Source: Methanolinea sp. UBA275 (GTDB lineage Archaea; Halobacteriota; Methanomicrobia; Methanomicrobiales; Methanospirillaceae). From it: a stretch of 6,012 nt of DNA. Below the pieces are notes generated by a model that did no database searches, was not told the origin of the DNA, and saw only the letters and a list, made by a program, of their open reading frames with translations. The stretch is taken from the NCBI GenBank assembly GCA_002506105.1, contig DAWU01000014.1, forward strand, positions 1-6,012. The letters run 5' to 3'. Shown one piece after another: positions 1-3,711 of this stretch; positions within the stretch are counted from its first letter, which is position 1, and each line of letters begins with the position of its first letter. Made by a program: the position numbers and the translations under genes.

Positions 1-152
1 ATATAATAGGTTCTTAACTATATTTCGATTTGTGAAAAACTGCAAGGCACTCCTTTTAATGCCGAAAAGACAGGAAAATCGGAAAACTGCGATTTTTTTC
101 GCAATCAAAGAAAGGTATTTGAATTTTCATGGGGATAGTGGTGGTGATGCAT
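1..152 (+). promoter_or_regulatory. AT-rich promoter/leader region of the first SIMPL gene
   Basis: This stretch is much richer in A and T than the genes. Two TATA-like elements are visible: AACTATATTT at 16-25, which would start transcription near 45-50 and leave a leader of about 100 bases, and GGTATTTGAA at about 114-123, which would start transcription only a few bases before the gene. Between them are A-tracts at 65-68, 75-78 and 83-86 and a T-tract at 93-99, spaced near one helical turn, which suggests curved DNA. TGCGA (88-92) and TCGCA (99-103) form a short inverted repeat with a T-only loop. The ribosome binding site is GGTGGTGAT at 140-148. Which promoter is used cannot be decided from the sequence. 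Confidence 0.4.
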
Positions 153-881
153 ATGTCGCACAGAAAGAAGTCTCTTCTTGCCATCCTCCTTATGCTCGCA
201 TTCGCACTCCTGGTGACAGGAGTCCATGCAGCGGAGAATAGCGATCGGGTTATCAGCACATCAGGATCAGCTGAGGTCAAGGTCACCCCTGACCGGGCCC
301 AGGTCACAGTCTCAGTACAAACAGAGAATGCCGATGTGAAGATCGCACAATCCGAGAATGCGAATAAGATGGATACCGTCGTGAAAGCCATCAAGGCCGT
401 CGGAATTGCCGATACGGATATCAGGACATCGTCCTACTCCATCTATCCCGTGTATGAGGACTCATCATCAATCTTCAGACAGAAAGTGAAATACTACCGG
501 GTCACCAACAGCGTCCAGGTTACCATCAGGGATGTCTCAAAGACCGGGGAGATTATTGACGCTGCGGTTGCTGCCGGAGCCAACAGTATTGACAGCATCA
601 TGTTCATGGTCAGCGAGGAACTTGAACAGAGCCTTCGCAGCGATGTCCTCGCAAAAGCGGTGAGGAAAGTCCGGGCCGATGCAGATATCGTTGCAGTTGC
701 TGCGGGAGTAACGATCTCGGGAGTGAAAGAACTCAATGTCGGGAGCTATTATCCACCCGTACTCTACGAGAATACCCGTTCGGCTGGTATGGATATGAAA
801 GCTGCATCGGCTCCGACTCCTGTTGAACCGGGAGAGGTCACCATCAGCGCCCAGGTATCTGCCACCTATCTTATCAGTTAA
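153..881 (+). CDS. Secreted SIMPL-domain (DUF541) protein, paralog 1
   Basis: This 242-residue exported protein belongs to the SIMPL/DUF541 family, whose members include bacterial YggE and Brucella BP26. The biochemical role of the family in archaea is not established. Residues 1-26 form a signal peptide: basic HRKK at 3-6, a hydrophobic stretch at 7-24 and a likely cleavage site VHA|AEN. There is no lipobox cysteine, so it is probably secreted or held by an uncleaved N-terminus. The SIMPL domain covers about 33-242, with TPDRAQ at 45-50, IYPVY at 97-101 and YRVTN at 115-119. I chose the ATG at 153 over in-frame ATGs at 129 and 147 because it follows GGTGGTGAT at 140-148 and because this start makes the protein align without gaps, from residue 1 to about 207, with the paralog at 2709-3431. 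It appears monocistronic, ending just before a T9 tract. Confidence 0.9.
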   Translation: MSHRKKSLLAILLMLAFALLVTGVHAAENSDRVISTSGSAEVKVTPDRAQVTVSVQTENADVKIAQSENANKMDTVVKAIKAVGIADTDIRTSSYSIYPVYEDSSSIFRQKVKYYRVTNSVQVTIRDVSKTGEIIDAAVAAGANSIDSIMFMVSEELEQSLRSDVLAKAVRKVRADADIVAVAAGVTISGVKELNVGSYYPPVLYENTRSAGMDMKAASAPTPVEPGEVTISAQVSATYLIS

Positions 882-898
882 TCCACCCATTCCACCTA

Positions 899-907
899 TT
901 TTTTTTT
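899..907 (+). terminator. T-run terminator of SIMPL paralog 1
   Basis: Nine consecutive T residues begin 18 bases after the TAA stop at 881, preceded by a C-rich stretch with no clear hairpin. Archaeal RNA polymerase can terminate on a T-run alone, so this is a reasonable 3' end. It also separates this gene from the next transcription unit. Confidence 0.6.
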
Positions 908-983
908 AAATTTCACTTTGCGTCCTGTTAACGAAGGGGTGGTGCGAATCCTGCATGCGAGATCAATCCCCGTCAAGGGTTCC

Positions 984-1077
984 TATCTGAAATTTTTAAA
1001 ACCAACCGTACCAGATACGGGCATATGTAAGAACGAAATGCATTTTCAATCCTTTCATGTGAAGGGTGGCACATATG
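984..1077 (+). promoter_or_regulatory. Distal promoter candidate and structured leader of the nusA-like gene
   Basis: AATTTTTAAA at 991-1000 resembles an archaeal TATA box and would place a start near 1022-1027. It is flanked by an inverted repeat, TATCTG at 984-989 and CAGATA at 1012-1017. The predicted leader contains three further elements: CATATGT (1022-1028) and ACATATG (1071-1077) as a perfect 7-base inverted repeat; between them the palindrome AAATGCATTT (1036-1045); and a hairpin CCTTTC-ATGT-GAAGGG (1051-1066). The hairpin covers part of the ribosome binding site AAGGGTGG (1062-1069) of the small ORF at 1075. The repeats are direct observations; promoter use and regulation are inferred. 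Confidence 0.4.
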
Positions 1078-1170
1078 GATGAGAGAGAGGATCTATTCCC
1101 AACGTTTTTAATTCCTGACCATTTACTCATATACGAAGGATTGGGGAATGGAACGTACCATAGGATTTAA
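1075..1170 (+). CDS. Possible 31-residue upstream ORF overlapping the nusA-like start
   Basis: An ATG at 1075 sits five bases after AAGGGTGG (1062-1069), a good archaeal ribosome binding site, and opens a 31-codon frame ending at TAA 1168-1170. The peptide begins MDEREDLFPTFLIPDH and has no recognisable family. Its end overlaps the first 23 bases of the nusA-like gene in another frame, so it could act by translational coupling or interference. A short frame like this can arise by chance. A second promoter candidate lies inside it, so transcripts starting there would lack it. Conservation in relatives would be needed to accept it. Confidence 0.25.
   Translation: MDEREDLFPTFLIPDHLLIYEGLGNGTYHRI
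1103..1140 (+). promoter_or_regulatory. Proximal promoter candidate and ribosome binding site of the nusA-like gene
   Basis: CGTTTTTAATTC at 1103-1114 is TATA-like and would start transcription near 1130-1137, leaving a leader of about 11-18 bases. That leader holds AAGGA (1136-1140), seven bases before the ATG at 1148, which supports the chosen start. A distal element at 991-1000 may give a second, longer transcript. Confidence 0.45.
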
Positions 1171-1600
1171 AGAACGTCGATATATTGAAGAATTACGCAT
1201 CCTGACCAGGGCGACTGCGCTCGATTGTGTAATCGACGAGCGTTTCGAGCGGGTCATATATGTCATAAAGCAGGGTGACATGGGACTCGCCATCGGAAAA
1301 AAGGGAGATAACATCAGGAGGCTCCAGTCAGTGCTCGGCAAGAAAGTCGAGATGGTGGAACACTCAGAGGACCTTTTTCAGTTCATCTCGAACATGTTCA
1401 AGCCTGCCGAATTGATCGGGATCGACGGCCCGGATGCCGAAGGAACGGTGAAGATCATCGTCAGGCAGAAGAGCGACCTCGGTATTGCGATCGGGAAGGG
1501 TGGAACCACCATCGAGAAGGCAAGGGTCCTATTGAGACGATATCACAACCTGGAGATCGGGGATGTCATCGTGGGAGGCGGGGCCAGTGCCAGCACATGA
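1148..1600 (+). CDS. nusA: Archaeal NusA-like KH-domain RNA-binding protein
   Basis: This 150-residue protein matches the archaeal NusA family, which is two KH domains without the bacterial N-terminal, S1 and acidic domains. Such proteins bind RNA and are thought to act in transcription termination or antitermination. Visible marks are TRATALDCVID at 20-30, GDMGLAIGKKG at 43-53 with the first GxxG loop (50-53), the family-typical GKKVEMVEHSED at 64-75, and GIAIGKGG at 112-119 with the second GxxG loop (116-119). The final residues GGGASAST look like a loose tail. The length is typical. The start is supported by AAGGA seven bases upstream. The gene overlaps hisE downstream and probably forms an operon with it. 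In many archaea nusA lies among rpoA2, rpl30e and rps12, none of which is seen here, so this may be a relocated or second copy. The family call is secure; being the main NusA is not. Confidence 0.88.
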   Translation: MERTIGFKERRYIEELRILTRATALDCVIDERFERVIYVIKQGDMGLAIGKKGDNIRRLQSVLGKKVEMVEHSEDLFQFISNMFKPAELIGIDGPDAEGTVKIIVRQKSDLGIAIGKGGTTIEKARVLLRRYHNLEIGDVIVGGGASAST

Positions 1601-1880
1601 TGTCCTTTCAGAACTCTGGGATGTCATCAGCGACAGGGTAGAGAATCCCAGGGACGGATCATATATCTCTTCGCTCCTTCGCGATCCCAAAGGAAATGAC
1701 AGGGTCCTCGAGAAGGTTGGGGAAGAGTTCACCGAGTATCTCATCGCCGTGAAGAACGGGAAGAGACAGGACATCATCCTTGAGGCGGCCGATCTCCAGT
1801 TCCACCTGCTTGTCAGTTTAAAAGCCGCAGGAATTGAGTTCTCCGAGGTGCTCGGGGAGCTCGAATCGAGGAGAAAATAA
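1587..1880 (+). CDS. hisE: Phosphoribosyl-ATP pyrophosphatase (HisE)
   Basis: HisE hydrolyses phosphoribosyl-ATP to phosphoribosyl-AMP and pyrophosphate, the second step of histidine synthesis, in the cytoplasm. Here it is a stand-alone 97-residue protein, not fused to HisI. It carries GSYISSLL (24-31), KVGEEFTEYLIAVKNG (43-58) with the metal-binding E46-E47-x-x-E50, and EAADLQFHLL (66-75) with E66 and D69, the ExxE...ExxD pattern of the all-alpha MazG/HisE fold. The end, LGELESRRK, is also family-typical. I chose the GTG at 1587 because the family begins only a few residues before the conserved LxxLWDVI helix and because GGGAGG (1573-1578) lies eight bases upstream. An in-frame ATG at 1563 would add eight residues and has GGAG at 1552-1555. 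With the GTG start the gene overlaps the nusA-like gene by 14 bases, implying translational coupling. Its stop touches that of the convergent DUF151 gene. Confidence 0.9.
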   Translation: MPAHDVLSELWDVISDRVENPRDGSYISSLLRDPKGNDRVLEKVGEEFTEYLIAVKNGKRQDIILEAADLQFHLLVSLKAAGIEFSEVLGELESRRK

Positions 1881-2336
1881 TTACCCTGTCAGGTAGGCAT
1901 CGAGATCCTGCAATCCCTCGATGTCCTTGAATTCGACTGTTGAGCTCGCAGCAACCTCAGGATCGATCAGGAGTTCTGCTCCATACCGGAGCGAGAGTGC
2001 GATCCCGTCGCTCGGACGGCAGTCCATGCTCACCTGCCGTCCATCCCGCTCCAGGATAAGCCTCGCATAGTAGACACCGTCGTCAAGGGAATCGATGATC
2101 AAACCCTTCATGTCGATCCCAAACGCCTTCAGCAGTTCCACAAAGAGATCATGGGTCAGGGGGCGTGGCGGGACCTCCTGCTTGAGAGCGTTCCGGATCG
2201 AGATTGCCTCCCAGAGCCCGATATAGATTGGAAGGCAGGACTCCCTGTCATTCATAGAGAGGATGACAGCCGGTGATGCCCCGAGCGGTCCGACTGCCAT
2301 AAACACCCCCTTTACTGAACATTGCACGGGATCCAT
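1881..2336 (-). CDS. Bifunctional nuclease family (DUF151) protein
   Basis: This 151-residue protein belongs to the DUF151 family, named bifunctional nuclease after plant and bacterial members reported to cut RNA and DNA; the role in archaea is unproven. The domain fills about residues 5-130: VKGVFM at 8-13, LPIYIGLWEAISI at 35-47 (family pattern LPI.IG..EA..I), PPRPLTHDL at 56-64, and DCRPSDGIALSLR at 105-117 (family pattern D.RPSDAIALALR). The C-terminal VEFKDIEGLQDLDAYL is a short acidic extension. The start is the ATG at 2336-2334; an upstream in-frame TTG at 2348 would add four residues and is not needed by the family alignment. No strong ribosome binding site precedes the ATG. The gene is convergent with hisE, with no bases between the two stop codons. 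Confidence 0.88.
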   Translation of the reverse strand: MDPVQCSVKGVFMAVGPLGASPAVILSMNDRESCLPIYIGLWEAISIRNALKQEVPPRPLTHDLFVELLKAFGIDMKGLIIDSLDDGVYYARLILERDGRQVSMDCRPSDGIALSLRYGAELLIDPEVAASSTVEFKDIEGLQDLDAYLTG

Positions 2337-2620
2337 TGGTCGCAACAATGGGATTGCTGGGGGTGGTCTTAAGGGTTTGTCCCCTCCATGTCCATCGGGA
2401 TACCCCGCATACTCCCGGTATTCTGGAGGAAAAGCAAGATACTCAAAGAATGGAAATCACGCCGGGCAGATTCACCTCCGTCCGGCATGAATGGGAGATG
2501 GGAAACCCAGTGCCGGCGGTTATACCCCAGGTCTCCAGGCAATACAGGAGGCGGGGATGTTGTTGAGGGAGACCCTCCAGGCATCTATGATCTGCTCTCA
2601 CCGGATAGGTCAGGATCACC
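2337..2620. other. Gene-free spacer with several inverted repeats
   Basis: About 280 bases lie between the DUF151 start and the terminator of the second SIMPL gene. ORFs of 65-78 codons occur on both strands, but their residue make-up is proline-, glycine- and arginine-rich without any known motif, and they overlap each other, so I call none. Visible structure: GGATACC (2398-2404) against GGTATTC (2417-2423), seven pairs with one wobble; CACGCCGG (2458-2465) against CCGGCATG (2482-2489), eight pairs with one wobble only as - strand RNA; TGGG-AAA-CCCA (2499-2509); GGTCTCC (2530-2536) against GGAGACC (2568-2574), perfect; and the direct repeat CTCCAGGCA at 2533-2541 and 2575-2583. It could be the 5' leader of the DUF151 gene, an unrecognised non-coding RNA, or a decayed gene. 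Confidence 0.45.
2458..2489 (-). promoter_or_regulatory. Hairpin with a Shine-Dalgarno sequence in its loop
   Basis: Read on the - strand, CATGCCGG (2489-2482) pairs with CCGGCGTG (2465-2458) over eight positions with one G-U pair. The 16-base loop contains GGAGGTGA (2479-2472), a near-perfect archaeal ribosome binding site. The only start codon at usable distance is a GTG (2460-2458) opening a six-codon frame that runs into a stop. The element lies about 120-150 bases upstream of the DUF151 start on the same strand. The wobble pair suits RNA rather than a DNA operator. A regulatory role is inferred only. Confidence 0.3.
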
Positions 2621-2623
2621 ATG

Positions 2624-2662
2624 AAAAAGGGGGTATACAATCCCCCATCAGGTCAGCCTGAT
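2624..2662 (-). terminator. Tandem-hairpin terminator of SIMPL paralog 2
   Basis: In the direction of the upstream - strand gene, transcription first meets ATCAGG-CTGA-CCTGAT (2662-2647, perfect six-base stem, four-base loop). It then meets GGGGG and CCCCC (2646-2642 and 2633-2629) around an eight-base loop, followed at once by five T residues (2628-2624). A GC stem with a T-run is the layout of an intrinsic terminator. It lies 47-85 bases past the TGA stop at 2709. Confidence 0.65.
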
Positions 2663-2708
2663 CCAGTCAAAGAATCGGCCTCCTGAACCGGCCACTTTCC
2701 TGTGCAGT

Positions 2709-3431
2709 TCACCCGTTCAGGTACGTCACCGTCACCGTTGCGGTCACCGTGATGTCGCCTGCCTCGATTGGTGTCGAGACCCCGCCCCCAACCGATTCTG
2801 CCATGGCGTAGTTCTGGTACCGGACCGGGGAGTAGCCCCCGCTGATCTGGACCGACTTCACCGACTGTATGCTGACACCGAGTGCCCCTGCAACGGTCCG
2901 GGCATCCGCGGAAGCCCGCTCGGTTGCTTCCTTCAGCGCTTCCGTCCGGAGCACCTGGGACTGTTCGTCGGAGAGGAAGAACTGGATGGAACTCGCCTGG
3001 TTGATCCCCTCGGCAACACCGATGTCGATCACCTCGCCAGTGCGGGAGACATCGTGGAGCGTGACCGTAAGGGTGTTCGTCACACGATAGGTCTTCACTT
3101 TCTGCAGGCCGTAGATCTTGGTATCATCGTAGACAGGATAGATGTTGTACCCGGTCGTCTTGAGCGCCTCCTTCGGGATGCCAGCGGTGATCAAGGCATC
3201 CATCACCTTCGTCATACGGGCTGCATTTTCAGCCTGGGCGGCCTGGACGTTGGGATTTTCTGTCTCGACTGCGAGTGAGATCTGTGCACGGTCCGGAGTC
3301 CCGAGAACGGATCCGGTACCAGATGCGACGATCGTGTTGTCAGTATCTGTTTCAGCTGCCGCCACAGTCCCGATCACTGAGAAAACGATCAGGACAAGGG
3401 CCGCAGTCACCATCAAGAATCTCTGGTTCAT
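2709..3431 (-). CDS. Secreted SIMPL-domain (DUF541) protein, paralog 2
   Basis: This 240-residue exported protein is a close relative of the one at 153-881. Residues 1-26 are a signal peptide: R4, a hydrophobic stretch at 5-22, and a likely cleavage within VAAAET; no lipobox cysteine. The SIMPL domain follows, with TPDRAQ (45-50), IYPVY (97-101), QKVK (110-113) and YRVTN (115-119) at exactly the same residue numbers as in paralog 1. By hand count 84 of residues 26-207 are identical, with no gap; the two diverge in the C-terminal linker and re-align at the ending TYL. The DNA looks richer in G and C than paralog 1, so the copies are old or of different history. The ATG at 3431 lacks a good ribosome binding site, and a TATA-like element about 30-43 bases upstream suggests a very short leader. 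The gene is divergent from the histidine kinase. Confidence 0.9.
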   Translation of the reverse strand: MNQRFLMVTAALVLIVFSVIGTVAAAETDTDNTIVASGTGSVLGTPDRAQISLAVETENPNVQAAQAENAARMTKVMDALITAGIPKEALKTTGYNIYPVYDDTKIYGLQKVKTYRVTNTLTVTLHDVSRTGEVIDIGVAEGINQASSIQFFLSDEQSQVLRTEALKEATERASADARTVAGALGVSIQSVKSVQISGGYSPVRYQNYAMAESVGGGVSTPIEAGDITVTATVTVTYLNG

Positions 3432-3460
3432 GGTCTTTCAGGTGACTGGTTTTGCGGCAT

Positions 3461-3474
3461 AATGTTTTAACATT
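3461..3474 (-). promoter_or_regulatory. Promoter/operator candidate of SIMPL paralog 2
   Basis: AATGTT and AACATT form a perfect six-base inverted repeat around two T residues. On the - strand this reads AATGTTAAAACATT, with TTAAAACA as a possible TATA element. Its centre is about 37 bases before the ATG at 3431, so a start about 25 bases downstream would leave roughly 10 untranslated bases, in line with the missing ribosome binding site. The symmetry would also suit a dimeric regulator. Both readings are inferences. Confidence 0.4.
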
Positions 3475-3478
3475 CCCT

Positions 3479-3502
3479 TGACTGCGAATGATGTGGCAGT
3501 CA
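3479..3502. repeat. Perfect 7-base inverted repeat around the first 12-mer copy
   Basis: TGACTGC (3479-3485) and GCAGTCA (3496-3502) are exact reverse complements separated by ten bases. The loop and the start of the right arm contain the first copy of the direct repeat AATGATGTGGCA. It sits four bases beyond the AATGTT/AACATT repeat, upstream of the SIMPL paralog 2 promoter, where an activator or repressor site would be expected. Confidence 0.45.
3487..3498 (+). repeat. 12-base direct repeat, copy 1
   Basis: AATGATGTGGCA occurs here and again, exactly and in the same orientation, at 3666-3677. This copy lies 56-67 bases upstream of the SIMPL paralog 2 start. An exact 12-base repeat is unlikely by chance within a spacer of fewer than 300 bases. 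Confidence 0.55.
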
Positions 3503-3665
3503 TCGAATAGTCCCGGAAAAGGTCCATACATCATAAGGAATCACCCCCAGGAGTCTCGTGCAGACGTCACAGCAACGACCATCCATTTGCCAAAATGTTT
3601 GCCGCAGCGCCATGTTTTTTCTCATCGCGGGCAGACATAATGGAACTGGAAATAGTACGCAAACC

Positions 3666-3677
3666 AATGATGTGGCA
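3666..3677 (+). repeat. 12-base direct repeat, copy 2
   Basis: This is the second exact copy of AATGATGTGGCA, 35-46 bases before the kinase ATG at 3712. It overlaps a weak hairpin, CCAATGA (3664-3670) against TCGTTGG (3687-3693), seven pairs with one G-U, which ends at the kinase ribosome binding region. Upstream promoter elements for the kinase are not clear; GAAATAGTAC at 3649-3658 is a weak TATA candidate. Confidence 0.5.
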
Positions 3678-3711
3678 ATACCTGCGTCGTTGGTGAGTGG
3701 ATGGAATACCT

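Noticed and set aside
129..152. ATG at 129 as the start of SIMPL paralog 1
   Set aside because: It would add eight residues before the basic start of the signal peptide, has no well-placed ribosome binding site, and spoils the ungapped match to the paralog. The ATG at 153 fits better.
970..990. GGTTCCTATCT as a tRNA T-arm
   Set aside because: No matching acceptor, D or anticodon arms surround it, so it is not a tRNA gene.
2388..2624. 78-codon + strand ORF and overlapping ORFs at 2263-2640 on both strands
   Set aside because: They overlap each other or the DUF151 gene, have proline/glycine/arginine-rich composition with no motif, and run across a hairpin terminator or known coding sequence.
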